DNA from: Solen grandis
Taxonomy: Eukaryota > Mollusca > Bivalvia > Adapedonta > Solenidae
Assembly (NCBI GenBank): GCA_021229015.1
Contig: CM037783.1
Location: forward strand, 3,068,725 to 3,132,724
Reading direction: 5' to 3'
Length of the DNA stretch: 64,000 nt
Position numbers and translations under genes: made by a program. Of this stretch, positions 9,190 to 21,664 are shown piece by piece; position 1 is the stretch's first letter, and every line of letters begins with the position of its first letter. The notes beneath the pieces are model-generated. The model had not been told where the DNA came from and did not search any database. It was given only the letters and a program-made list of their open reading frames with translations.

Positions 9190-10025
9190 GCCATTGGTAG
9201 CCAAGAAATACTGTGGACAAAATATTATCAATGTATATAACAAGGGGCCATAACTCATATACAATTAAGCCAGTCATGATGTGCAAACAATATACACAAT
9301 TAAACTTAGTACTTTTAAATGCTGTTAAGTTAAATCAAAATAAGACCATTGGTAGCCAAAATATAGTGTGGACAAAATATATTCAATAAATATATCAAAG
9401 GGACATAACTCATTTAAAATCCAGCTGAAGAAGACGTACCAACGATTCGCACAACAAGGCTTGGTGCTTACTAGTGCTGTGAAGTTAAATCAAAGTCAGA
9501 CCATTCAGGAAGCCAAGATATAGTGAGGAAAAAATATATTCAATAAATATCACAAAGGGCCATAACTCATTTCAAATCCAACTGATGAAGATGTGCCAAT
9601 GATATTAACAACTTGGCTTGGTACTTATATATGCTGTGAAGTTAAATCAAAATCTGACCATAGGTAGCTGAGAAATAGCACGGACAAAATACATTTAAAA
9701 AATAAAACAAAGGGCCATAACTCCTTTAAAATCATGTGAATCATGATGTGCCAAAAATATGCACAACAATGCTTGGTAAGTATTATAACTGAGACATAAA
9801 AATCCAACCTAAGGTAGCTGAGAAATAGCGCAGACAAAATCAATTTCAAAAACATAATAAAGGGCCATAACTCATTTAAAATCAAGCTAATCATGATGTG
9901 TCAATGATATGCACAACTAGGCTTGATACTTATCAGTCTTGTAAAGTTTGTAGCCGAGAAATAGGGCAGAAAAATCTTGTCTACAGACAGACCAACGGAT
10001 GGACTGACGGATTTGACTCCAATAT
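9190..10025. repeat. ~153 bp tandem repeat, about 5 units
   Basis: 'gatgtgccaatgatat'-type phrases recur near 9271, 9424, 9581, 9734 and 9886, each preceded by 'agggccataactcatttaaaatc'. The spacing is 152-157 bp. The array ends with 'gtctacagacagaccaacgg', a common end of bivalve dispersed repeats. The minus-strand ORF inside it is repeat-derived. Confidence 0.85.
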
Positions 10026-10333
10026 AGCACAGATACTTTGTATCTAGGGGTATAATCAGTGACTATGACCACTCTACCCAGGATGCCCCCTGTCTTACTT
10101 TTTCTTACAGCAAGGACTTAGTGCATGATATAGTCTTGTGTTTTCTGTGTAAAAATCACATATGTCAAACTGCTTATCAACTGAAAATACCATTAAAAAT
10201 GACTTTTATTAAACAACATTAATTTCGCATGCTGGGTAAAATACAAATATTCAACTGAATTTGTATGTTAAAATTGTTTACATCTACAACTACATGCAAA
10301 TAATCTTGTCATACAAAATACTAGACTGTCTAT

Positions 10334-10574
10334 CTATCCCTTTCCCTCATATAGACTCATTTTGACGCACTCAATAGGTATCACATAAAGCCTGATCTGC
10401 AGAAAACCACAGTTAAACCTTACCAAATTTAATAACAAAATCCTCATTTCCAGACCACTGAGGAGCAGTGAACAGAATAAAACCTGATCAGCCTGCGAGT
10501 TACTCGCAGGCTGATCTGGTTTTATGCTGTTCGCATAGGTCTTTTTATGGTGTCCTCTATGAGGGAAAGGGCTA
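10334..10574 (+). mobile_element. MITE family A, copy 3
   Basis: Near-complete copy with hairpin core (gatcagcctgcgagt / actcgcaggctgatc). The outer TTAA is replaced by 'tatc...ggctata', so the ends have decayed. Confidence 0.9.
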
Positions 10575-10751
10575 TATAATCACACACATGGTGTTTATAT
10601 CTTTGTCAGCCAGTACTTGAACCGACATATACATTCAGTGTTGTGTACACACTTTTCTGAGGCAATCTCCACTTCCTTGTTTAACAAATACAATCTCCTT
10701 GTATCTACAATCCAGCATGGTAAAAAGGTTAGTAGTGTTGGAGTCTGCAGA

Positions 10752-10981
10752 TTAACACTTTACCTCATATACACTTAATGAATAATGGCAAAGTTAACAG
10801 ACCATATTCCTGATAGGAGCTGCCGGATCAGGGTCTCCTCTGTTTGCTCATGTAATATTGAAGCTCAGCCTTGACACAGTCTTCACACCAAAGAAAAATC
10901 CAATGTTTCATAAGCCAAGTAAAGTTCAGTCAATTAACATTTAGTCATTCATAAATTTGTACATGAATATTCTTGAGTTAA
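10752..10981 (+). mobile_element. MITE family B, copy 2
   Basis: It begins ttaacactttacctcat and ends 'catgaatattcttgagttaa'. It matches the reverse complement of the copy at 19063-19280 throughout. It abuts a family A copy at a shared TTAA. Confidence 0.8.
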
Positions 10982-11219
10982 CCCTTTCCCTCATATAGAC
11001 TCATTTTGACGCACTCAGTAGGTACCACATAAAGCCTGATCTGCAGAAAACCACAGTTAAACCTTACCAAATTTAATTACAAAATCCTCCTTTCCAGACC
11101 ACTGAGGAGCAGCCAACAGCATAATACCTGATCAGCCTGCGAGTTACTCGCAGGCTGATCTGGTTTTATGCTGTTCGCATAGGTCTTTTCATGGTATCCT
11201 CTATGAGGGAAAGGGTTAA
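10978..11219 (+). mobile_element. MITE family A, copy 4 (complete)
   Basis: Full-length and a good reference copy: TTAA at both ends, ~17 bp TIRs (ccctttccctcat / atgagggaaaggg) and a central hairpin with ~30 bp arms (…agcataa.acctgatcagcctgcgag…). Confidence 0.92.
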
Positions 11220-11319
11220 TAAAAAATATGTCAACTTGGGAGAAACTCAGGCTCCCCAAACCAGATAAACTAAGTATTTGTAGCCCTGAATGGCAAGATA
11301 TGAATATCCTGGACCCACA

Positions 11320-12411
11320 TACTGTGAGATCATTTTATTTCGTGGGGATGAAATTTAGTGGATTTGGTGAAAAAAAACATGTTTATGGGGACAAGAATTC
11401 ATAGATTTGTGTGTTAGAAATTTTTTTTTTTATTTATTTCAACTTTATTTGGACGTTGATTTGAAGACCTTTACAAAATTTAAGTTGAAAAGAATGCAAC
11501 GTAATATTGGTCATAATATGTTAATGACATGGCATTTAGTTTATGTTAAGATCTGTTTTAAGTACTTACTTTTAGGAAGCATTAATCAGACCAAAGTAAG
11601 TGTAAATAAATTTAAGCTTGTGGCCATATAATCTTCGTAACATTTCAGCCATGTATTGCTTAGGATAAAAACCAAGGTCACCACAGTTGTGGCACAGCAT
11701 GATATGCCAGACCAACTCGTCATCAACTGGGGCTAGACAGGATGTCATGTAGTGCCTGGGGGCAAGTGGACAATAGGGGCACAGCAGGTGTCAATCAGTC
11801 GTCTTGATGACAACAACAAATCACTGCATTATATATTGGCCATAATGCAGGGTGGATCTCTCCCACCAATGCAGCTTATCTACGCAGGAACTTGAAGACA
11901 CTCGTGTACCCACAAAAATTATGACACAATTTGTAATGAAGCAAAACTTAACAAATGAAAGGATGAGACGAAAAATATATATACATGTACATATATCATC
12001 TATATATTAAAAAACTATGTACCATAAAACACGACTAGTACAGCGACTGCAGTATAAACAAAAGTGGGTGGAGTATGGTAAAGAATGGTGGAAACCACCT
12101 CAAAATTAGTTGCAGTTGTACATTAAACACAATTAGTAACACAACTAACATTATGAAGTTTTGTTTTGCGATTTGTGTATTTGCTTTTTGATACATTATA
12201 TTCAAGATTCAACATAAACTTTATATATACATTGTATTATTAAACTAAACTTACTCAAGAATCTGTTGGGGTATGGGAGAAAGTCGTTATTATCGGCGAG
12301 CTGTTTGACATGATAAATGAAAACTTTTCGTGAGGACACAAATTCGTGGATAGCGGCGTCCATGAAATCAACGAAAATTAATCCCCCACGAAATATAATG
12401 ATTTTACAGTA
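11320..12411. mobile_element. ~1.1 kb non-autonomous DNA element, mariner-like ends
   Basis: The left end 'tactgtgagatcattttatt' and the reverse complement of the right end, 'tactgtaaaatcattatatt', match at most positions over ~36 bp, including 'tcgtgggg'. TA dinucleotides flank both ends, as in Tc1/mariner target duplications. The interior has no transposase; the short ORF at 11407-11631 is not recognisable. TIR divergence indicates age. Confidence 0.65.
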
Positions 12412-13413
12412 ATTGGTAACTGTTGGGCTTTCAAAATTGTAAAAAAGGGAGCCCTGGTTAAAATCTGGAAGTCTCTGGGGCTCTTGAACTATCCCTATTT
12501 TACAGACTTAACATTGCAGATGTTAGCTCTATATTTTCAAATAATCAAAAGCAAATTTGACTTTTAAAATATCAAGTTTCAAACCCACATGCCACATTAG
12601 ATGGTTGCTAACAATTCCTTATTTTGCATGAAATTTTGCTCACTAGTTTATCTATTTTAAATGGCTAACGTTTCTGCTTTTAAAAGTAAATATATAAATA
12701 AACCTGTCAGATTGATACGTCATAATATTCATGAAATTATTTACAAAATCTCAGCAAAACTACTAAAAAAAATCTACTTAAATTATTTGGTTATGGTAAG
12801 AGTTTCAGGCATGGAATGAATGTAGATCATAGGTTACAGTTGAATGAATACTTGAATATTGAATATAAGGGGATTTTACACTGGTTTTCTACTTTGCACC
12901 ATTCAACACTTATATCTATACTTCAACGTAGGGGTCCAAATAAAACTTTAAATAATCCTGAATTAGTATAATCACCATAGTGTCACAAAAAATGTGGCCA
13001 GGCATTCTGGGCTGTACTTCTTATTCTAGCATTCAGAGAAGAGAGAGAGAGAATACGGCAAGCCAGGCAGAGGTAACTGTAGTGGAGCCAAATTAAAATT
13101 AACGCCACAAAAACCAGATTTTTCAAATACAAATTCCAGTTAAATTGCTTTTTGGAATGCATAAACTTAAATGGAATAGAAGGGAATGTTGTTTTTGGTG
13201 TTGTTTTTTTTACATTGTAATGGGAGGAAACTCCACCTTGGGACATTTACCACTGACAATTTCATATCCAGAAGAAAAATAACAATGGAGTGCTCTAGGA
13301 GAAAACTAGCAATAACAGAAACTATTGGGGATAGGTGATGCTCCGTAAATGATTGTTTGTCACTGTTAGCTGTCACATGTATGATGGGTTTTGAAGAGTG
13401 GAACATTTCTTAT
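12412..13413. other. No gene seen
   Basis: AT-rich sequence with short unconvincing ORFs; nothing recognised. Confidence 0.55.
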
Positions 13414-13573
13414 ACCAGATCAGGTTTTATGCTGTTCACTGCTCCTCAGTGGTCTGGAAATAAGGACTTTATAACTAAATTTGGTAAGGTTTAACTGTGG
13501 TTTTCTGCAGATCAGGCTTTATGTGGTACCTATTGAGTGCGTCAAAATGAGTCTATATGAGGGAAAGGGTTAA
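13414..13573 (-). mobile_element. MITE family A, copy 5 (5' truncated)
   Basis: Begins in the middle of the hairpin ('ccagatcaggttttatgctg') and runs to 'gagggaaagggttaa'. One half of the palindrome is lost. Confidence 0.9.
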
Positions 13574-15636
13574 TAAAACCATTTATTTTACATGGTTACC
13601 TCCTGCAGCAATCAGATTCAAATTTCAATTGAAATACAAAAATTGAGATATAGCAAGAATGGCTCATTAGCATGTATGAAAAGAAGTCTGATGAATCATT
13701 TTGGCTTACAATAAATGACTATTCAATTTTTTCCACTCACAGTATCAGCACACTTAAGACAACTTATCAAGGGCACATGTGTACAGTATACTTTCTATGA
13801 CATACCTTGTGATCTCAGGGTCAACACATCAGACCATTTAAGTAGGTCTGTTTTATTCAGGCTAAAAAAAAAGAGTTTAATTTCTGGTTACCTGACCGAC
13901 CCTCTTTTTTAATGACCGACCCTAAAGTCTTTTTTACCTTTCTGCCTTAAAAAAATATTTCCCTATTTTTTACCTTTTGTTTCATTTAAAAAAAATAAAT
14001 AAATAAACTCCCGACCTACAGACCCTCTTTTTTATTTGCAGGAGACCAAAAACGGAACTTTTTTTTTTTTGGCCTCACATGACTTGTTTAAATTGCAGTA
14101 TGACTGTATACTGCCTTCTAATTATGGAGCATACAAGCTTTTAAAACATTAAATATGAAAGGTTAATACAGAGAAAATGACCATGGTTTAGTTTATGTCA
14201 GCTAAAAGAATAATATTCATAACTGATCAATAAAAATGTAACAGAGTTCCAGTCCTTTTCCCATTCGATTGAATAAAACACTCCCTTGTGGAGTTGAGAT
14301 TAATCAAATGCCTTATAGTCAATTGATCAGTCAAATATTTTAATTAGTGTAAATGGAAGTTAACTCATCAAAATATATGTATGATGATAACATAGCAAAA
14401 ATAGATTAAACAGTTCAGTTTTACTTATAGCTTTCACTTGTGGCTTGCATACCCTGCTAAGTATACTCTATATGAGGCATGAAGCAGTATTTATAGATAT
14501 AACTAGAAATGTGTTCCCTGGACACAGGATGCCCCCATTCTGTGTCATTTTCCCTATGTCAGGTGCTATAACTCTGGATACACAACTTTCCATTATGACT
14601 CAAATTGGCATATACAAAATCGTTATGTATAGACAGGGGAAGTAACCACATCAGAATATGAACAAATTTCCAGATAGTATCCTGTTGGGAGAACTACCAC
14701 ACAGTCCTGAGAGTGGCAAATCAACTTCCTTTGTTCAGGCTTTCATTCTGGTATCCGTAATTTTTTAAGAACTTTTTTTCACAGCAGTTGCTGAAGCATC
14801 AATTTTTGATATTTACCGAAGTCAGTTTGAAACATGCTATTTAATTGGTTTAAAATCGAGCACTTGTTTATGCATATTAATTACTTCAAAGAACATTCTG
14901 ATGTGACCTTTAATGCGATGTTGTCAGATCCTAATCGAGGATAGTAAAGCGCAAATAAGGGTATGATTTTAATGAGATTGGTTCATACAGTTAAGGAGAC
15001 ATGCAAGACACAAGATTTTAAAAATGGTCGACAGGCAAAACTATATGCCCTCTTCCCCTTAAAGTGGGACTATAAAAATTCTCACTTCAATATAAATCTT
15101 AATCCCATTTCAGTTGAAATAATGCCGTAGAGGCTCATGCCACAGGAATAGAGTAAACAAGATATCGAAAATATATATCAATTAAATGTGGTCATACACT
15201 TGAATTTTCCAGGAAATACAATTCATGTTTCAACTTGTTACAAGCTTGATATTCAAGACTGGATTGTACAGAAATAGGGGCTTTGAACTTCACATGTGTG
15301 ACAAGGATAATTGGTTGCCTACTTGAAAGACACTTTACAAGAAGTTGACACAAATGCAATGTGCATCAGATTATATTAAATGACTGACTTTCTCAAGTGG
15401 AGTTTAAAGGACTCAAAATATCCTGGTGACAAGTGTCACACATGTGAGAATCTCACACTTATGAATATGCATTTGTTTGTTTGTTTTCTCTAAAATTCTT
15501 CCTTATAATCTTCCTTGAATATCATATATCATAAACATATTATAATACAGCTAGAATAGTTCTCTAGAATTACAGTAAGAAAAAGAGACAAAGAGGAAGA
15601 GAGGAAGAAAAACAAATGAAACAGAAAAAAGCAAGC
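13574..15636. other. No gene seen; dispersed-repeat fragments
   Basis: Repeated 'accgaccctcttttttaatgaccgaccct' phrases occur at about 13893-14040, and a repeat-like 'ctataactctggatacacaac' block near 14570. No coding gene is supported. Confidence 0.5.
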
Positions 15637-15681
15637 GAGAGAGAGAGAGATGTGTGTGTGTGGGGGGGGGGGGGGGGGGGT
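15637..15681. repeat. Compound simple repeat (GA)n-(GT)n-(G)n
   Basis: gagagagaga, then tgtgtgtgtg, then a ~19 nt G run. ORFs on both strands through it are low-complexity artefacts. Confidence 0.95.
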
Positions 15682-15997
15682 GGCAAGAGAGAAAGAATGA
15701 GAAATTGAAAAGCAAGCAAATGAGAGAAGAACAGATACTGATAGGAGAAATAAAAAAGACAGAAATTACAGACCTGTTTTATGTTTGTAGCAATCTGAGT
15801 TGCAGTGGACGGCACAGGCTCACTGGGGATGACACATTTCTTCAGGTATCCCTGCTTAATGACATTTTCAGCCCCACTAACAGCCCTTGCACCATAATGA
15901 TTGGCTACAGCCATCTTTGTCAGCTTGGATCACATTCCACGTCCATTCTAGGTAATCTCCTGTCTTGAAAAATAGAAAACTTATTTTCAATGGAGTA

Positions 15998-16256
15998 GTT
16001 GTTGTTGTTGTATTGGGGTTTACCGTCGCTGCGATAGTATTTCAATCATATAGCGACGTCCAGCTAATTACAGGTGGAGGAAGACCCCAAGTACACAGAG
16101 GTACCCGGATAGAACCACCGACCTACCGCAAGCCAGCTGGAAGGCTTCCTCACATGAAAAATCCGAAGTCCCTACCAGGATTCGAACCCACAGCGGTGAG
16201 GAGCTGAGAGATTTGTAGTCCACGACTGTAACCGTTCGGCCACGGTGGCCCCCTTC
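15998..16256 (-). mobile_element. tRNA-derived SINE, type 1
   Basis: Complete copy. The plus-strand start 'ttgttgttgtattggggtttaccgtcg' is the SINE 3' tail (CAA repeats on its own strand). The plus-strand end 'ggattcgaacccacagcgg…ggccacggtggccc' is the tRNA-like B and A boxes read in reverse. Confidence 0.9.
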
Positions 16257-17539
16257 AATGGAGTAAGATGAAATTTTATTTCACAAGTGGCCATACATGA
16301 TAATACAGGGGGACCTGTATTAATGGCCACCAGTCCTGTACTAAGCAGCCGACCTGTTTTTAACAGAATGATTTAATATCCAAAATTGATACTGGTATTT
16401 GATGTGGGCAGTAGGGTTATTTTGAATGGCTGACTGGCCACTTAAGATATGTTTGACTATAATTTCAAAACTCTGGTTTAGGTAATCCATTGATTATTAA
16501 ATTATAATCATAATTCTTCAAATGATTAAAAATTTAAGTGCAGATGCAAGCATCCAATGACTTGGTGGTGAAGGCTCTTTTTATTCTAAGTCTATAAAGA
16601 TTTGCATTTACAAGCACTGTAAAATTCCAATGATCATTTGATTGACCATGATCACAATTTAATGATGGATGGATAACCTTAAGTACATCATAGAAAGTGA
16701 GAATAAAATATTAGTTCCTAAAAACAGACCTTTTATAGGATTTTGTATTCCAGAAAATGATATATCCTCAGTATGTGTGGAAAAGAACTTTGACATTTCA
16801 ATTTGACTTTGACCATGAAGTCACAATTTATACATGGTTTTATCAATGCCTGACCTTTGGTCCTGGAAGTACAGGTCATGAATAAACTATGACCTCTAAC
16901 TGTGGCCTTGACCTTAAAGTCACATGACTGAAAATTTCACTCGGCATATTTCCTTAATATCCTATCTCTTTTCTTTTTTTAACCTGTCCCAAGAAACTAT
17001 TTCACTCTCAACAAGCTAATCATATCTTAATTTTATCTGATGGTTTGCAGAGATGTTATTTTTTCCTTTGATGAACGCTGCCCTGATTGGTTAATCTGCC
17101 ACTGATACAGCCCAACTCTGGATAAATGCTGATTAGCTGCATAGATAATTGGTTTAATGGCTTTTCTCTCAGACATTCTTTAAACACAGCTAAAATTCCA
17201 TATAAATTGGCATGTACACTTGATTTTGACAACATTTCTAATATGGTTACAACAGAAGGCAAAAACGCTCTAAGTCTAACCGCATGTGATTTTGTGACAA
17301 TAACAAAATCTAAAGATGGGACAGGGTGGCCAGCCAAATCTTTGTTTGTTCTTTATAACCTGTCTATCATTAATCACATGATTAAGTGAATCTTACAGGC
17401 ACCCAAAATGGTGACTGTGAATCAACAAGGTATTTTTTTATATTGTTTTTTTGTTGTTTCTTATGTTTTGTTTTATTTTAAAAAGTTTAAACTTATTTTA
17501 TATCGATTATGAAACAAGTTCTCACGACTTATATCAATC
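16257..17539. other. No gene seen
   Basis: The overlapping opposite-strand ORFs at 17056-17337 and 17126-17389 share no recognisable motif; nothing else noted. Confidence 0.5.
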
Positions 17540-17706
17540 ACCGGCGATGGCAGCGTATGTGGTCATTAATGTGGGAGGAAACTAGAGGGCCTGGAGAAAA
17601 CCCACCTCTGGATCGACCACTGTACCCTCTAACGTACATGACAAGGAATCAAACCTGGGACCCATTGGTGAGAAGTGAAGCACATTACCACTATACTATC
17701 CAGACA
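17540..17706 (-). mobile_element. tRNA-related SINE fragment
   Basis: 'gtgggaggaaactagagggcctggagaaaaccc' and 'caaacctgggaccc' (reverse B-box-like) form a known kind of molluscan SINE body. It is a different family from the type 1 copies. The ORF across it is spurious. Confidence 0.6.
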
Positions 17707-18185
17707 CCCCCCCTTTTTTCTTTATCTTTTCATTGAGATCTGGGTTAAACTGAGATAACGAGTGTTGATAGAACTTGATCATAAATTCATGAGATACACA
17801 GCAGACACAAAATGTGGCTTTCCATAAATAAGGAAATAAAAAGACTTAATTACTCTGATTGTTTATATTAATGTTTAAGTATTTAATTTACAATAACTAA
17901 AATTTGGTTCAAATTTATTTCCAAAATATCCTTTGAAATGAAATGAATTTTTTTACACAGAATTATAAACTAAGAGAGTTTTTGATATGAATATCGGTAC
18001 AGTAAAAAAGTACTAAAGCACAGCACTGTATTTCAAAACCATACATTAAAACAACTTCACCATTTAAGAAGTACATAATGACATACTAAAGGCAGCTATG
18101 GTGTTCAGTACAGCAACATAAGCAGAGGGTCCTAGATTTTACTAGAATACTAGATTTTACTAGAATACTAGATTTTACATGACTC

Positions 18186-18427
18186 TTAACCCTTTCCCTC
18201 ATAGAGGATACCATGAAAAGACCTATGCAAACAACATAAAACCAGATCAGCCTGCGAGTAACTCGCAGGCTGATCAGGTTTTATGCTGTTCACTGCTCCT
18301 CAGTTGTCTGGATATGAGGACTTTATAATTAAATTTGGTAAGGTTTAACTGTGGTTTTCTGCAGATCAGGCTTTATGTGATACCTATTGAGTGCGTCAAA
18401 ATGAGTCTATATGAGGGAAATGGTTAA
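18186..18427 (-). mobile_element. MITE family A, copy 6 (complete)
   Basis: TTAA at both ends; ttaaccctttccctcatagagg to atgagggaaatggttaa, with an intact hairpin. Confidence 0.92.
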
Positions 18428-18821
18428 ATGGTTTAAACTTGAAGGCTGACTTGACTTAGCAAGTATTAATCCAGTCCTCAGCCTTTCATGTAGAAGAAAC
18501 CTGATACATCATCAGTGAGTGATTTGATCACATCGTGATGAATTTCTGCTAACCATGCTATATATAGAGTGAGTCTATATTTAGAATGATACCAACAATA
18601 TACGCATGACTTGTATTAAAAGATTGTCAGACCTCCACATTCATGAAATAGAAAATACACTGTGTACACCTCATTTAATAAGAATGGTGTAACTACCCTT
18701 GTGGGTTTTATTTTTCACTTTTTTGTGAATCAGACTTAAAGGGCATTGGATTGTGAATGCAAAATGGATATACAAAAATGTGAAATTAAATATAGCATTC
18801 AACATCATTATAAACACATAA

Positions 18822-18925
18822 GATCTGTTTGTTGGGTTTAACATCCTGCCGACAGTATTTCAGTCATTTGGAGACAATGTCTACTTGGGACAGACATAGT
18901 GCTTCCACATTGCTGTATCACACAT
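18822..18925 (-). mobile_element. SINE type 2 fragment
   Basis: 'tttgttgggtttaacatcctgccgacagtatttcagtcatttggagacaatgtctacttg' matches the start of the longer copy at 38455-38703. Confidence 0.75.
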
Positions 18926-19062
18926 AAGATCTGTTACAATATAATTATATCCTATCTTTATCTACAACAGACAATAACGTCACTAGAATGTACACAAGAT
19001 ATATACATTACCAGTAAAACTCAGTTATTTTTAAACCACTCAACTTCACCATCTTAAAAGAG

Positions 19063-19280
19063 TTAACCCCTTACCTTATGAAATATTCATGTACAAATTT
19101 ATGACTTGATGAATTAATATCAATTGACTGAGCTTTAAATGGTTTATTAAAGTATGGATTTTTCTTTGCCAAATCTAAGCTGTAATATTGTATGAGCAAA
19201 CAGGAGACCTTGATCAGACAGCAGGATCCTGTCTGTTTGCCAAGTGCGTCAAAATGAGTCTACATGAAGTTAAGGGTTAA
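19063..19280 (-). mobile_element. MITE family B, copy 3 (complete)
   Basis: ttaaccccttaccttatg to gaagttaagggttaa. It shares 'gtgcgtcaaaatgagtcta' with family A but has a different interior (gatcagacagcaggatcctgtctg). Confidence 0.85.
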
Positions 19281-20260
19281 ACATAAACATGGAAGTTGAA
19301 CGTGCACTTCACGTAAATTGAACCAGACTCTGTCTGGAGTTAAAAAGCAATATTAAGTTATCACTATACAAATGTATTTCTAATATGGGGGTTTCAAAAT
19401 TACTGGATCATGACAATTTTTTCTATTTATTCATAATATTCATTGTGTATGTTAATTAAAGATGAGAAGCATCTTGTGCCATGAAATAATTCTATACAGA
19501 GTACCTGTTAGTATACTTCAATAACCAATAAAGTTTGGTGGCTTTATAGTGTACTTTTCACACACAAATATTTTTACCGTTCGGCTATTTGTATCTTTTA
19601 AAAGCTTTTGACCTTCCTTAAACAATACCTATATTACTGACGCCAGCAGAAAAATATTACATTCAAAGCTAACTTGAGGCCTAAATAGATCGACCTTTCT
19701 AAAACAGTGTTTTATTTTTCTCAGAAATATGTATAATTTAGCAAATAATGTATATTTAGTGTGAATATTTTCATTATTTTTTGTTCGAGTATTTCAGTGT
19801 AAGACATTCTGTACCAAAAATATGTAGTTTGTATGAAATCAGCTATTAAAAGACAAGTTGCAAAAATGACTCAGATGAGAAAATATTGACTGACTGACTT
19901 CTCTCCCTTTGCTATGACGTCATTGATAGTATTAGAGTAAACGCCGCCAGCACTATATATACTGTATTGAACTATTCATTTACTGTTTAAATAATCTTAA
20001 GCTAAATCCAAGATGACAATGAACGATTAAAGGTGTAATGGGTAGATCAATCAATCAGTTTACTTTTCATATTAAAATATTTAGATGTATTGAATACTGA
20101 TATGGGAGGAGGCCATGATGAAAAAAAGAATGCCATATCAGGATGAAATCTAAAAATATTATTTGATAATATTCACATAATATTCTGATCATATCAAAAA
20201 TATGAGTTGCATTAATAAACTTTTGACATACCATCATACCCTTATCCCGCTTATATTCTG
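19281..20260. other. No gene seen
   Basis: AT-rich intergenic sequence; nothing recognised. Confidence 0.55.
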
Positions 20261-20501
20261 TTAACCCTTTCCTTCATATATACACATTTTGATGCCCTCA
20301 ATAGGTATCACATAAAGCCTGATCTGCAGAAAATCACAGTTAAACCTTACCAAATTTAATTACAAAATCCTCATTTCCAGACCACTGAGGAGCAGCGAAC
20401 AGCATAAAACCTGATCAGCCTGCGAGTTACTCGCAGGCTGATCTGGTTTTATGCTGTTCGCATAGGTCTTTTCATGGTGTCCTCTATGAGGGAAAGGATT
20501 A
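20261..20501 (+). mobile_element. MITE family A, copy 7
   Basis: Near full length with an intact hairpin; the right end decays to gagggaaaggatta. Confidence 0.92.
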
Positions 20502-21422
20502 TGGTATTAGTACCCTTATTCCCATATTCCATGTCTTGCTACTGGATGGTAATACTTCTATGAAAATATTTCACCAACAGGTTTTTTTCAACTTTTATCT
20601 AATTTGAGAGAGATATCTGTATTTAAGTTAACATTGAAGCCTATGGGAAATACACATTTTCTGTGAATACGAAAACTTTAATTTGATATGAGAAAAACTC
20701 ATGGTAGAAAGATGCATTATATGATCTGTTTAAGTAACAAGAAAAAAATATAAACTCTACCGTAGAAAAATGGAGAAAGTCACTTTTTTTTTATTTAGAT
20801 AACTTATGACAGCAAAATTATCAAGGGAAGGTACGTAATAAAAGAACTGTCACATGTCATAACATGTTAGTTTGCCCCTAAGATTTCCATAGTCTGATAT
20901 TTTAAAAGCTTATATTGTGAAGTTATTTGCATGACTTTGATGGAATTGATGGCTATTAGGGTTATAAGGCCTTAAAATCCTGAATCTGCTTTGGGTCTCC
21001 GCAGAGACCATGATTCTAAATGAGTAAAATCCCTAACATATCTACTGATCAGAATTAAGTTTTTTCTTTGTATGATGTTTGAGGATAATCAGGAGGGTTA
21101 TAAAAGGGTTACTTGGGTTAACTGATATGGGTGTGTGTGTGTGTCGGAGAGGTTCCATACTGAAGGTGCCTAATTGATGTGCATGAATGATTCTTGCCAG
21201 TATCCCTAAATCACTAGTGAGATATATGGCCCTGGGTGTGACATGACAATAGCCAATTACTTAAAGATGCTTACTGATTATCAGGTTCTTAGATCAGCAA
21301 GGTTCATCCTCCAAAATGTAATGGGAATTATAAGTGCAAAAATATTATTTGTAGGTAGGTTTTGTTTTTCCATTCATTTGAATTTATAGTTATTTCTTTG
21401 AAGTGTACATAAAAAGTAGTAT
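20502..21422. other. No gene seen
   Basis: AT-rich intergenic sequence; nothing recognised. Confidence 0.5.
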
Positions 21423-21664
21423 TTAACCCTTTCCCTCATAGAGGACACCATGAAAAGACCTATGCGAACAGCATAAAACCAGATCAGCCTGCGAGTAACT
21501 CGCAGGCTGATCAGGTTTTATGCTGTTCGCTGCTCCTCAGTGGTCTGGAAATGAGTATTTTGTAATTAAATTTGGTAAGGTTTAACTGTGGTTTTCTGCA
21601 GATCAGGCTTTATGTGATACCTATTGAGGGCGTCAAAAGGAGTCTATATGAGGGAAAGGGTTAA
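21423..21664 (-). mobile_element. MITE family A, copy 8 (complete)
   Basis: TTAA at both ends with intact TIRs and central hairpin. Confidence 0.92.

Noticed and set aside
15570..15968. Overlapping ORFs on both strands near 15.6-15.9 kb
   Set aside because: They depend on (GA)n/(GT)n/(G)n tracts and lack any domain-like sequence.
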